Below, one piece after another: positions 7,668-17,043 of a DNA stretch of 64,000 nucleotides; the stretch's first letter is position 1; every line of letters starts with the position of its first letter. The DNA is taken from NCBI RefSeq assembly GCF_001748285.1, contig NZ_BDGT01000007.1, forward strand, positions 1 to 64,000, given 5' to 3'. The notes under the pieces were generated by a model, which was not told where the DNA came from, searched no databases, and saw nothing but the letters and a program-made list of their open reading frames with translations. This DNA is from Thermogemmatispora onikobensis. Its GTDB lineage: Bacteria; Chloroflexota; Ktedonobacteria; Ktedonobacterales; Ktedonobacteraceae. Position numbers and translations under genes: made by a program.

Positions 7668-9728
7668 ATGACCATCTCCTCCACTGTGCTATCACCCATC
7701 GTGCAGCGTCAGAGTCAGGGAGCGGCGTGGCTCTCGCCTGCCGAGTTTGCCGTTCTGGAAGCCATCTGTGATACCCTGCTTCCCTCGCTGGAGCCGCCCG
7801 CGGGAGTGAGCGCCGAAGAAGCCGCCTACTATCGACGGCGGGCCGCTGACCTCCAGGTTGCTCAGCGCATGGCCGAGATGTTGGCCCTGGAAGGAGAAGA
7901 GCGCAAAGGGCAGATTCGCCAGCTTCTCGCCCTCCTGAGCAGTCCACTTACCTCCCTGCTCCTGGTTGGCAGGCCGCAGTCCTTCACAAGTCTGTCCCAG
8001 GAGCTGCGCGAGCGCTATCTCCTGGCTCTGGCCAACAGTCCACTTGGTCTGCTACGCCAGGGCTTCCAGGCCATGAAGCGACTGGCCGGCTTTATCTTCT
8101 TTGCGGCTCTCGATGAGCGGGGTCGCAATCCCAACTGGGAGGTGCTGGATTACACGCCGCCCCAGGACCCGCCAGCGACCGTCGCACGTTCCCTGCAGCC
8201 TTTCCCTATCGAAAACGATACCACTCTGGAGGCCGACGCCGTCGTCATCGGTTCCGGGGCTGGTGGGGGAGTCGTCGCCGGGGAGCTGGCCCGTGCCGGC
8301 AAGAGCGTGGTGGTCCTTGAGAAAGGGGGATGTTATAATGAAGAGACCTTTCCTGTTGAGGAAGGGCGAGGGATGACCGAACTCTACCTGCAGCGGGGCC
8401 TCTTGACCTCGCGCGACCTCGGCATCACCGTCCTCGCTGGCAGCACGCTTGGCGGAGGGACGGTCGTCAACTGGATGACCTCCTTCAGGACTCCGGAGGA
8501 CATCCTGGACGAGTGGGCGAGGCAATCGGGCGTGACCGAGCTGACGGGCAAGAGCCTGCAGGACAGTTTCGCTGCCGTGGAGGAGCGCATCAGCGTCAAT
8601 CTGGAGAACAGCGCTCACAATCGGCAGAATCAGGTTCTGGCCGATGGCTGCGCCGCCTTGGGCTACCATGCGGGCGTGCTGCGGCGCAATGCTGTCGGCT
8701 GTAATCAGCGCTGTGGCACCTGTTGTTTCGGCTGCCGCTATGGCTGCAAGCGATCGACGCTCACCACCTATTTGCAAGATGCTTTTGAGGCTGGCGCCCG
8801 CATCATTGTGAACTGCAGCGCTGATCGCGTGCTGATCGAGCAGGGGCGCGCCGTTGGCGTCGTGGCGAGCGTGCGCGATCCTCTGAGTGGGCGCCTCAGT
8901 CGCCTGACCGTGCGAGCGCGGGCGGTTATTGTGGCAGCGGGCTCCATTCACTCGCCGGCTCTCTTACTGCGCTCCGGCCTGAGCAATCCACACATTGGGC
9001 GCCATCTCTATCTGCACCCAACGGCGGTGATAGCTGGCCTCTATCCTGACAAGATCTACCCCTGGAAGGGGGTCCTGCAGTCAGCCTACAGTAACCAGTT
9101 CGGCCATCTGGACGGCACCTACGGCTACAAGCTGGAGACCGCTCCCGTGCATCCGGGGATGCTCGGCGTGGCTCTGCCCTGGTGGTCAGCTCGCGACTAT
9201 CGCCGCGAGCTGCTGCAGGCACCCTACGTGGCGGCCTTCATCGTGCTGACCCGCGATCGCGGCGAGGGCCGCGTCTCCCTCGACAAAGATGGCGAGCCGG
9301 TCATCGATTACGTGGTCTCGGTCTACGATCGCCGCCATCTGCTCCACGGCATGGCCCAGGCCGCGCGCGTGCATTTCGCCGCCGGAGCCCGTGCCGTGCT
9401 CTCGCTGCATACACGGCGCACCCGCATCGATCGCGCCGCCAACGGCACTCTCGATGAAGGAAAGTTTCGCGCGTTCGAACGCCAGCTTGAGCGCCACGGC
9501 CTGGCCCCCAATCGCCTCATGGTCTTCACCGCCCACCAGATGGGGACCTGTCGTATGGGCAACGATCCACGGCAGGCCGTGGTCGATGGCAATCATGAGG
9601 TGCATGGTGTGCGCGGCCTCTTTGTCTGCGATGGTAGCGTCTTCCCCTCGCCCTCCGGCGTCAATCCGATGCTCTCGATCATGGCGCTGGCTCACCGAGC
9701 AGCGCAATACATCAAATCAACGCTGTAG
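7668..9728 (+). CDS. GMC-family oxidoreductase (fatty-alcohol-oxidase-like)
   Basis: A 686-residue FAD enzyme. Residues about 20-150 form a helical N-terminal region like that of long-chain fatty alcohol oxidases. The Rossmann dinucleotide fold starts near residue 192 (VIGSGAGGGVVAGELA). A cysteine-dense segment lies at about 343-362 (NQRCGTCCFGCRYGCK). The C-terminal GMC domain has the AHQMGTCRMG histidine motif near 622 and NPMLSIMAL near 664. GMC enzymes oxidise alcohols with FAD; a long-chain alcohol is the best guess. The ATG at 7668 is fixed by GGAAGGAGGT seven bases upstream. The next gene starts 6 bp downstream, so an operon is likely. Confidence 0.88.
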   Translation: MTISSTVLSPIVQRQSQGAAWLSPAEFAVLEAICDTLLPSLEPPAGVSAEEAAYYRRRAADLQVAQRMAEMLALEGEERKGQIRQLLALLSSPLTSLLLVGRPQSFTSLSQELRERYLLALANSPLGLLRQGFQAMKRLAGFIFFAALDERGRNPNWEVLDYTPPQDPPATVARSLQPFPIENDTTLEADAVVIGSGAGGGVVAGELARAGKSVVVLEKGGCYNEETFPVEEGRGMTELYLQRGLLTSRDLGITVLAGSTLGGGTVVNWMTSFRTPEDILDEWARQSGVTELTGKSLQDSFAAVEERISVNLENSAHNRQNQVLADGCAALGYHAGVLRRNAVGCNQRCGTCCFGCRYGCKRSTLTTYLQDAFEAGARIIVNCSADRVLIEQGRAVGVVASVRDPLSGRLSRLTVRARAVIVAAGSIHSPALLLRSGLSNPHIGRHLYLHPTAVIAGLYPDKIYPWKGVLQSAYSNQFGHLDGTYGYKLETAPVHPGMLGVALPWWSARDYRRELLQAPYVAAFIVLTRDRGEGRVSLDKDGEPVIDYVVSVYDRRHLLHGMAQAARVHFAAGARAVLSLHTRRTRIDRAANGTLDEGKFRAFERQLERHGLAPNRLMVFTAHQMGTCRMGNDPRQAVVDGNHEVHGVRGLFVCDGSVFPSPSGVNPMLSIMALAHRAAQYIKSTL

Positions 9729-9734
9729 GGGAAT

Positions 9735-11636
9735 ATGCTCTATCAATCGAATATAAGGAGCAGACCATCACCTTTCAGGCGACAGAGCGAAAAGGACGAA
9801 AACCTCTCATGGCGAGAACGTCTCCTTCGCTTTGTGCGGAGCGTGCCAGGGGCCTTGACCGGCCTGGCACGCTCTCTGCGCCTGGTCTGGGAGACCAATC
9901 CCTGGCTGACCCTGGGCCTGGCTCTCAATACTCTGCTGCTGGCCTTCGTACCAGCCTCAACGATTTATCTCAACAAGCTCCTGCTAGATGCTGTTGTCAT
10001 GGCCGTCAGGGAGAGCGCGCGCGCCGGCTCTTATCTGCGCGTGATTGTCATCCTGGCCGGGCTGCAGCTGTTGCTCAACCTCTTGATGAGCCTGCTAAGT
10101 ACGTTGAGCAATACGTTTCAGCAGATCCTGCAGGATGAAACGGCCAGCCGCGTCCAGTACCTGCTGATCGAGCACGCTCATACGCTCGATATGGCCTTTT
10201 TCGAACGCTCCGAATTCTATGATAAGCTGCAACAAGTGCAGCAAGAGGCTATGCTGCGCCCGGTGATGATGATCGGCGGCACCTTTTCCCTGCTGCGCAA
10301 CGCTCTCACCTTTAGCTCGATGATCGTCTTGCTGGTGCGGCTGGAGTGGTGGCTGGCCGTCATCGCCCTCGTGGCTCCAGTGCCTGCCTTTATCGCCGAT
10401 GCGCGCTACGGCTGGCGCGGCTTTCAGCTCAGGCGGCGCCAGTCTCAAGAGCGGCGCATGCAAGCCTATCTGGTCAACCTGCTAACCACCGACTCCTATC
10501 AGAAGGAGATCAAGATCTTCAACCTGGGGCTGTTCTTCATTGAGCGCTTTAAGCAGTTCGCTGAGCGCTTCCTCAGCGAAGAACGCCGACTGGTGGTACG
10601 GCGCTACCTGGCCGGCTTCGGCTGGGGGACACTGACGACGCTGGTGAGCAGCGGCACCTTTCTCTATGTGGCCATTCAGGCCATCTATGGGCGCGTCTCG
10701 ATCGGCGACTTGACGCTCTATACCCAGGCCGCTAACTCGGTGCAGAATAACTTTCAAAGTATTCTGGGCGGCTTCTCATCGATGTATGAACATAATTTGT
10801 ACCTGAGCACGCTCTTTGAGGTCCTGGCCCTGCGCCCCGAGATGCCGCGTCCGGCCAATCCTGTACCACTGGAGCGCCCATTTACGCGCGGCATCGAGTT
10901 CCGCAACGTGACTTTCTGCTACGAGGGACGGCAGGAGCCGGCGCTGCGCAACGTAAGCTTTAAGTTGGAGGCCGGCCAGACGCTGGCCATTGTTGGGCGC
11001 AATGGGGCCGGCAAGACCACCCTGGTCAAGTTGCTGGCGCGTCTCTACGATCCCCAGGAGGGCCAGATCCTCATCAATGGCCACGATATCCGCGAATACG
11101 ATCCCGACGAGCTACGCCGCGAGATCGGCATCATTTTCCAGGACTTCGTGCAATACCAGCTGCTGGCTCGCGAGAACATCGGCATTAGCCAGGTTGACTT
11201 CATTGAGGATCGAGCACGGATCACGGCGGCAGCCCAGAAGAGTGGGGCCGACGAGGTGATTGCTCGCCTGCCCCAGGGCTACGAGACGATGCTCGGGCGC
11301 TGGTTTGAGGAGGGTCACCATCTCTCGGGCGGCGAGTGGCAGAAGATGGCCCTGGCCCGCGGCTTCATGCGCGATGCTCAGATTCTCATTCTCGATGAGC
11401 CGACTTCGGCCCTCGACGCTCAGGCCGAGCATGAGCTGTTTGCGCGCATGCGCGAATTGACCCGTGGGCGCATTGCCATCTTTATCTCCCACCGCTTCTC
11501 GACGGTACGTGTGGCCGACCATATTCTGGTACTGGAGCGGGGTGAGGTGATTGAGCAGGGCAGCCATGAGGAGCTGATGGCGCACGGAGGACGCTATGCG
11601 GAACTGTTCAATCTGCAGGCGGCTTCCTATCGCTAG
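9735..11636 (+). CDS. ABC transporter, fused permease and ATPase
   Basis: A 633-residue half-transporter of the exporter type. An N-terminal transmembrane domain of about six helices covers roughly residues 50-330. The ATP-binding domain follows, with Walker A GRNGAGKTT, Q-loop IFQDFVQYQ, signature LSGGEWQ, Walker B ILILDEP and switch HRF. It would work as a homodimer or with an unseen partner. It follows the GMC oxidoreductase by 6 bp, so the oxidoreductase product or a lipid could be its cargo, which is inference. The start is uncertain: only GGGGA lies 3 nt before this ATG, while AAGGAG is found inside the first codons. Confidence 0.85.
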   Translation: MLYQSNIRSRPSPFRRQSEKDENLSWRERLLRFVRSVPGALTGLARSLRLVWETNPWLTLGLALNTLLLAFVPASTIYLNKLLLDAVVMAVRESARAGSYLRVIVILAGLQLLLNLLMSLLSTLSNTFQQILQDETASRVQYLLIEHAHTLDMAFFERSEFYDKLQQVQQEAMLRPVMMIGGTFSLLRNALTFSSMIVLLVRLEWWLAVIALVAPVPAFIADARYGWRGFQLRRRQSQERRMQAYLVNLLTTDSYQKEIKIFNLGLFFIERFKQFAERFLSEERRLVVRRYLAGFGWGTLTTLVSSGTFLYVAIQAIYGRVSIGDLTLYTQAANSVQNNFQSILGGFSSMYEHNLYLSTLFEVLALRPEMPRPANPVPLERPFTRGIEFRNVTFCYEGRQEPALRNVSFKLEAGQTLAIVGRNGAGKTTLVKLLARLYDPQEGQILINGHDIREYDPDELRREIGIIFQDFVQYQLLARENIGISQVDFIEDRARITAAAQKSGADEVIARLPQGYETMLGRWFEEGHHLSGGEWQKMALARGFMRDAQILILDEPTSALDAQAEHELFARMRELTRGRIAIFISHRFSTVRVADHILVLERGEVIEQGSHEELMAHGGRYAELFNLQAASYR

Positions 11637-11701
11637 CAGTTTCCGGCGCTCCTGTGGCCACTGGCCAGCACCAGCGAGCCAGCGGGCAGCGGGTCGCCGC
11701 C

Positions 11702-12802
11702 TCACTGGCGCCGGCTGATGCCCAGGCCGCTCTCGATGCCCGAGAGATCATAGATAGCACCGCGTTGTTCGTAGCCACCGGTGAACGGGTCGGCGGCCAG
11801 CAGCATCGGAGTGTCGAGGTCGATGAAGCGGAAGCCGCCCAGGCCAGCAACGAAATGAGCAGCGGCGCTGATAGCCAGGCGCGACTCCATCATGGCGCCG
11901 ATCATCAGCTGCGTGTGGGTGGCGCGACAGACAGCGGCGATGTCGAGGGCTTCGACGATGCCGCTTTTCATGAGCTTGATGTTGACCACGTTGACTGCGC
12001 CCATCGCGATCAGGTGGGCGACGTTGGCGGCACTGTAAGCGCTCTCGTCCGCAGCGACCGGGACGCGGCTGTGCTGGGTGACGTAGCGCAGTCCTTCGTA
12101 GTCGTCTTTGGGGACCGGCTGTTCGAGCAGCAGCGGGCGGATGTCGCGCTCGTCGAGAGCTTCCAGGCAGAGCAGGGCTTCGGCGGGTGTATAGCCCTGG
12201 TTGGCGTCCAGGGTCAGGCCCACGTTGGGCGCGGCCTCGCGCACCGCCTCGACTCGTGCCACATCTTCACGGACGTCGCTGCCGACTTTGATCTTGATGG
12301 TGTGAATGCCACGTCCGACGGCGGCCCGCGCCAGCTCGTAGGCGTGCTCAGGTTCGACTAGAGGAATGCTGATGTCGGTCTCGACAGCATTGCTGGCTCC
12401 GCCAAAGAAGGCATAGAGCGGTAGGCCGTAGGAATGGGTCAGGGCGTCGAGGAGGGCCATTTCGAAGCCGGCGCAGACGGAAGACTGGCTGAAATAGAGG
12501 CTGCGTAAGAGACGGGCCAGGCTGCGCCAGTGGGCGGCGTCTTTGCCCTGCAGCAGGGCGACGCAGCTCTGGGCGGCAGCCAGCGCCGTGTTCTGGTCTT
12601 CGCCTAGACTGGGCAGGAAGGGCGCGGCCTCACCATAGCCAACGCTGCCATCTTCCAGCGTGACAGTGATGAGGACGTTGCGCGCCTCGCTGGTGCTACC
12701 GGTGGCAATGGTGAATGGCTCCAACAGGGGAATGTTGAGCGGCTCAACGCTGATGGCGGCGATGGTGGTGCGTGTGGTACGTCGCTGATGGATGTGGGCC
12801 AT
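11702..12802 (-). CDS. Dipeptide epimerase (L-Ala-D/L-Glu type), enolase superfamily
   Basis: A 366-residue muconate-lactonizing-subgroup enolase with the full active site: KxK Lys170/Lys172 (TIKIKVG), metal ligands Asp199 (LDANQGY), Glu227 (LLEQPV) and Asp252 (AADES), and the opposite-face Lys276 (NIKLMKSG). This pattern fits L-Ala-D/L-Glu epimerases, which act on muropeptide fragments during wall recycling. The position 113 bp after ddl and downstream of murF supports a wall role. Other dipeptide specificities are known in the family, so the exact substrate is open. It is convergent with the ABC gene. Confidence 0.85.
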   Translation of the reverse strand: MAHIHQRRTTRTTIAAISVEPLNIPLLEPFTIATGSTSEARNVLITVTLEDGSVGYGEAAPFLPSLGEDQNTALAAAQSCVALLQGKDAAHWRSLARLLRSLYFSQSSVCAGFEMALLDALTHSYGLPLYAFFGGASNAVETDISIPLVEPEHAYELARAAVGRGIHTIKIKVGSDVREDVARVEAVREAAPNVGLTLDANQGYTPAEALLCLEALDERDIRPLLLEQPVPKDDYEGLRYVTQHSRVPVAADESAYSAANVAHLIAMGAVNVVNIKLMKSGIVEALDIAAVCRATHTQLMIGAMMESRLAISAAAHFVAGLGGFRFIDLDTPMLLAADPFTGGYEQRGAIYDLSGIESGLGISRRQ

Positions 12803-12915
12803 AGTGCTTTCTCTGTCTCCTGCTTTTTTCTGCTCTGCTTGCTGCTGTGCTGATGCTGACCTGTGTGCTCTCTGGCTCCCTGGCTGCTTGTCTGTCTGAC
12901 TGGCTGGCGGACAGG
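12803..12915. repeat. GCTG/TGTC-rich low-complexity gap
   Basis: The gap between ddl and the epimerase is an imperfect tetramer-rich stretch (GCTG, CTGT and TGGC units). No terminator is evident, so read-through from ddl is plausible. Confidence 0.5.
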
Positions 12916-14073
12916 CTAGAGCTGGAGCTGGGTGCGGTTGCGCTGCCGGTCGGTGTGGCGCTCCAGGGCTAGCTCGATCAGGCGATCGAGGAGCTGCTCG
13001 TAGGGAAGGCCGCTGGCCTGCCAGAGCTTCGGGTACATGCTGATGGTGGTGAAGCCGGGCATGGTGTTAACTTCGTTGATGTAAAGCTGTCCACTGGCTT
13101 TCTCCAGGAAGAAGTCGACGCGCGCCAGGCCGCTCAGGTCAAGGGCCAGAAAGGCCTGAACGGCCTGGCGCCGCACCTGCTCGGCGGTCTCCTGTGGGAG
13201 GTCAGCGGGTATGACGATCTGGGAGCGGTTGTCAATGTACTTGGCGCGATAGTCGTAGAATTCGTTGCTCGGGATGATTTCGCCTACCACTGAGGCCAGC
13301 GGCTCGTCGTTCCCCAGAACAGCGCACTCCAGCTCACGGCAGTCGATGCCGCGCTCAACGATGATTTTGCGGTCGTATTCGGCGGCGAAGGCAATGGCCT
13401 GTTCCAGCTCCTTGCGGTTGTGGGCTTTGCTGATGCCGACGCTGGAGCCGAGGTTAACCGGCTTGATGAAGCAGGGATAGCCCAGCCGGGCCTCCACGGC
13501 TTCGAGGATGGGGCCGGGGTCACGCTCCCAGTCGTGGCGACGGTAGACCAGGTAGTCGACGATGGGAAGGCCAACGGCCTGGAAGATCATTTTCATTTTT
13601 TCTTTGTCCATGCCCAGGGCGGAGCCAAGGACACCACAGCCAACGTAGGGCACACCGGCCATGTCGAGCAGACCCTGCAGGGTGCCGTCTTCGCCGTAGG
13701 TGCCGTGCAACACCGGAAAGATGACGTCTACCCGGCCTGCTTCCAGGATCTGCCCGACGTTCTCAGGCTGGCTCAGCGGCACCAGGTGCCCCACAGTCGG
13801 ATCGCCTGGCAAGGTCACTGCCAGACTCTCTTTGAGAACCTGCTCCCCTTGCCCTCTTTCGGCTGCGAGCAGACGCTGTGGATCGGCTCCAAGCAGCCAG
13901 CGCCCTTCCTGGGTGATGGCAATGGGGACGACCTCGTATTTGTTGGGGTCGAGGTGCTCGATAATGGAGGTGGCGGAGGCGATGGAGACTTCGTGTTCGC
14001 CCGAGCGACCACCGAAGATGACCCCGATGCGTAGTTTGCGTGCCTCTGGTTGGGAATGCTGCTCGCTCTGCAT
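12916..14073 (-). CDS. ddl: D-alanine--D-alanine ligase
   Basis: A 385-residue ATP-grasp ligase that joins two D-alanines for the peptidoglycan precursor. Signatures are GVIFGGRSGEHEVSIASA at the N terminus, HGTYGEDGTLQG, the ATP-grasp KPVNLGSSVGISKA loop, and the C-terminal metal-binding INEVNTMPGFT. The ATG at 14073 is chosen over an upstream start at 14154 because that one would overlap murF, and AAGGAG precedes 14073. It lies 29 bp after murF, whose enzyme uses its product, so the two are surely co-transcribed. Confidence 0.95.
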   Translation of the reverse strand: MQSEQHSQPEARKLRIGVIFGGRSGEHEVSIASATSIIEHLDPNKYEVVPIAITQEGRWLLGADPQRLLAAERGQGEQVLKESLAVTLPGDPTVGHLVPLSQPENVGQILEAGRVDVIFPVLHGTYGEDGTLQGLLDMAGVPYVGCGVLGSALGMDKEKMKMIFQAVGLPIVDYLVYRRHDWERDPGPILEAVEARLGYPCFIKPVNLGSSVGISKAHNRKELEQAIAFAAEYDRKIIVERGIDCRELECAVLGNDEPLASVVGEIIPSNEFYDYRAKYIDNRSQIVIPADLPQETAEQVRRQAVQAFLALDLSGLARVDFFLEKASGQLYINEVNTMPGFTTISMYPKLWQASGLPYEQLLDRLIELALERHTDRQRNRTQLQL

Positions 14074-14102
14074 GCTTTGCTCTCTCCTTCCTCTCTTCCC
14101 TC

Positions 14103-15572
14103 TTATTGTGGGCCGCCTGTCCGCCCGGCAGGGGCCCCTGGCTCTGCTGACCACAGTTTGAGCATGGTTTCCATCGCCATGCCGCGCGAGCCTTTGAGGA
14201 GAACCAGGTCGGCAGGGTAGACCTCCGCCATCAGCAGGGCTGCCGCGGCGCGCTTGGCCTCTTCCAGAGCGCTACGGTCCTGCGGGTCAGCGGGGAAATA
14301 ATGGGCGCACTCCGGTGGTAGACCGGCAGCTCTGGCTCCTTCGACGTAGTGGCGGGCCTGATCACCAATGGCTACGAGATAGTCCACAAGGCTGCCGAGG
14401 GCCTCGCCGGCACGCCGGTGCTCGCGCTCAGCGTAGGGTCCTAGCTCGAAGATGTCGCCCAGCACGGCCCAGCGCCGTCCTCCTTCCTCGACTGGCGTGG
14501 CCTGCATGGCGCGTGCGATGGCGATGATCGATTCGGCGCTGGCGTTGTAGCTGTCGTCGATAAGGGTGCTGCCGTTTGGCCCTGGCTTGATTTCGCCGCG
14601 TCCTTTGACCGGCGCCAGCGATTCCAGGGCGGCGCGAATTTCGGCCAGGGGCAGGCCCGCGGCACAGCCAACCGCCGCCGCTGCGAGGGCGATGTAGATG
14701 CCGTGGTCACCAGGAATGTGCAGCTGAACTGGACACTGCTCGCCGTGGTAGCTCAGGAGAAAGCGCCGCCCGCGTAGTGGGTCACCTCCATCAGGAATGG
14801 CTCGCACCTCGGCCTGCTCGCCGGTGCCGTAGTAGACAACGCGCGCCTGGGTGCGGGCAGCCATGCCGCGTACGCGGGGATCATCGTCGTTGAGGAAGGC
14901 GATACCATCGGGAGGCAGGGCCTCAACAAGTTCGCCTTTGGCCTGGACAATGCCCTCGACCGATTTGAAGAATTCGAGATGAGCGCTGCCGACGTTGGTA
15001 ATGACCGACCACTGTGGGCGGGCGATGGTTCTGCAGAGCCAGGCCAGCTCTCCTACCCACTGGGCCCCCATTTCGAGCACGGCGTAGCGGTGCTGCGGCT
15101 CCAGACGCAGCAGCGTCAGGGGATAGCCGATCTCGTTATTATAGGAGGCGAAGGTTTTGAGGGTCGGCGCCTGCCTGCTGAGAACAGTGGCGATAGCTTC
15201 CTTTGTGCTGGTTTTGCCATTGCTGCCGGTGATACCGATGAAGATTGTGCCCTGCTGGCGTTGGGCGCGCTGGCGGGCGATGGCGTGCAGGGCCTGAAGG
15301 ACGTCGGGGACGACGATCTGCAAGAAGGAGGGGGGGACGTCCTCGGCGGGTTGGCTGCAAAGGGCACCGCCGGCCCCCTGGCGGGCGACATCGGGAATGA
15401 AGCGATGGCCGTCGACGTGCTGACCCTTGAGGGCGATGAACAGGTCCCCGGGGGCGATCTGACGGCTATCGTGATGGGCTGCTGGGAAGAGGCGCTCCGT
15501 TTCCTCGGAGGCCAGACCGTAGAAGCGAGCACTGTCGCCGCAAGCCTGACGAATGTCGCTAAGGGTGAACAT
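14103..15572 (-). CDS. murF: UDP-MurNAc-tripeptide--D-Ala-D-Ala ligase
   Basis: A 489-residue Mur ligase that adds D-Ala-D-Ala to UDP-MurNAc-tripeptide in the cytoplasm. The N-terminal uridine-binding domain has HDSRQIAPGDLFIALKG. The ATP loop is ITGSNGKTSTKE (about residues 114-125). The central domain shows NVGSAHLEFF, LNDDDPRV and LIDDSYNASAES. It is the first gene of the minus-strand murF-ddl-epimerase group. The upstream gap of 295 bp to the divergent oxidoreductase probably holds its promoter, though I see no clear consensus. Confidence 0.95.
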   Translation of the reverse strand: MFTLSDIRQACGDSARFYGLASEETERLFPAAHHDSRQIAPGDLFIALKGQHVDGHRFIPDVARQGAGGALCSQPAEDVPPSFLQIVVPDVLQALHAIARQRAQRQQGTIFIGITGSNGKTSTKEAIATVLSRQAPTLKTFASYNNEIGYPLTLLRLEPQHRYAVLEMGAQWVGELAWLCRTIARPQWSVITNVGSAHLEFFKSVEGIVQAKGELVEALPPDGIAFLNDDDPRVRGMAARTQARVVYYGTGEQAEVRAIPDGGDPLRGRRFLLSYHGEQCPVQLHIPGDHGIYIALAAAAVGCAAGLPLAEIRAALESLAPVKGRGEIKPGPNGSTLIDDSYNASAESIIAIARAMQATPVEEGGRRWAVLGDIFELGPYAEREHRRAGEALGSLVDYLVAIGDQARHYVEGARAAGLPPECAHYFPADPQDRSALEEAKRAAAALLMAEVYPADLVLLKGSRGMAMETMLKLWSAEPGAPAGRTGGPQ

Positions 15573-15867
15573 AGAAGCTGCGTCCTCTCCTCTGCCTATA
15601 TATCTCCTACCTCAAGTGGGCGATCTCTTTCTCTCTGGTCTAGACCGATTGGCGGGCTGGGCAGACTACCGATTCTTGGGGCCATTATACCATAGCCTCT
15701 ACAGCGCGCCTACGCTCCTGGCTGGCTGGGCGGGTCGTACCCGTACCTGACCGCCGCGGCCTGGGGAGAAATGTGATAAGGTTAAAGGAAGGAAGGAAGA
15801 GAGCACGGGCTGTAAGCAGCCTGCGGTCTGAAATGGAATCTGTTGATGGAATGGAGGAACAGTTTCG

Positions 15868-16845
15868 ATGCGAGCAGTGGTGATCACTCATCCGGGAGGA
15901 CCCGAGGTCCTGGCCGTTCGCGAGGTGCCGACGCCAGAGCCCCAGGGCGATCAGGTGCGTGTGCGTGTCCATGCTGCTGGCCTCAATCGGGCCGATTTGC
16001 TGCAGCGGGCGGGTGGCTATCCGCCGCCTCCTGATGCGCCTCCCGATATTCCCGGGCTGGAGTTTGCGGGAACCGTTGATGCGTTGGGGCCGCTGGCCCG
16101 CCGTTGGCGTCCAGGGCAGCGCGTGATGGGCCTGGCCGGAGGAGGGGCCCAGGCCGAGTACCTCGTCGTTCATGAAGGGTTGCTGGTAGAAATCCCCGAC
16201 AATCTCGACTTTGTGCAGGCGGCAGGTGTTCCCGAGGTTTTCATGACCGCTCACGATGCCCTCTTTACGCAGGCGGGCCTGCAGATGGGCGAGCGTGTAC
16301 TGATCCATGCCGCCGGCAGCGGCGTGGGCACGGCGGCCATTCAGCTGGCCCATGCTGCTGGAGCCATGACTTTCGGCACTGCGCGCACCGCGGCCAAGCT
16401 GGAGCAGGCCCGTGAGCTGGGGCTGGACCATGCCCTCTCTGCTCAGCATTTCGCCGCTGAGGTGCAGCGTTTGACTGGAGGGCAGGGCGTGCATGTGGTG
16501 CTGGACTTCGTTGGCTCCGCCTACCTGGCCCAGAATATGGAGGCCCTCGCTCCCTGGGGGCGCATGGTCATTCTGGCCACAATGGGCGGGGCCCAGGCTG
16601 AGATCAATCTCGGGCTGCTGATGGCCAAACGCTTGCAAATTCGCGGCTCAACCTTGCGCGCACGCAGTCTGGAGGAGAAGCTGACCGTCACGCGCCGCTT
16701 TGCCACCTCGGTCCTGCCTTTGTTGGCGAGCGGCAGGGTCAGGCCAGTCATTGAGCGGGTTTATCCACTGGAGGAGATTGCCGAGGCCCATCGCCAGATG
16801 GGAGAGAATCGTAACTTCGGGAAACTGGTGCTCTCCCTCAGCTAG
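15868..16845 (+). CDS. NAD(P)H:quinone oxidoreductase, PIG3/QOR family
   Basis: A 325-residue zinc-free medium-chain reductase. The family start MRAVVITHPGGPEVL, the VHAAGLNRADLLQR segment, the cofactor loop HAAGSGVGTAAIQLA and the NFGKLVLSL C terminus are clear. QOR/PIG3 enzymes transfer electrons from NADPH to quinones or reduce enones. There are no catalytic or structural zinc cysteines. A GGAGGAAC Shine-Dalgarno lies 9 nt before the ATG. Single gene, divergent from murF. Confidence 0.9.
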   Translation: MRAVVITHPGGPEVLAVREVPTPEPQGDQVRVRVHAAGLNRADLLQRAGGYPPPPDAPPDIPGLEFAGTVDALGPLARRWRPGQRVMGLAGGGAQAEYLVVHEGLLVEIPDNLDFVQAAGVPEVFMTAHDALFTQAGLQMGERVLIHAAGSGVGTAAIQLAHAAGAMTFGTARTAAKLEQARELGLDHALSAQHFAAEVQRLTGGQGVHVVLDFVGSAYLAQNMEALAPWGRMVILATMGGAQAEINLGLLMAKRLQIRGSTLRARSLEEKLTVTRRFATSVLPLLASGRVRPVIERVYPLEEIAEAHRQMGENRNFGKLVLSLS

Positions 16846-16928
16846 CTGATCCCGTGTTTTTGTACGCTGACCAGCTCTCGCAAGCGCCGGCGAGCCAGTG
16901 GTGGCTGGCGCGCTCTCTCTGATTGGTT

Positions 16929-16952
16929 GGCTGTGTGGCTGTGTGGCTGTGT
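16929..16952. repeat. GGCTGTGT octamer repeat, three copies
   Basis: Three exact 8-bp units and a degenerate fourth lie in the convergent gap between the quinone oxidoreductase and the CNNM-type gene. Confidence 0.85.
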
Positions 16953-17043
16953 GGCGGTGATCGCCGCCGGTTCAAGAGCTGCAACTCGCCGGCGCGGAGC
17001 GCCCTGGGGCGGCGGAGATCCCTGGTGGGATCAGGAGACCGCT

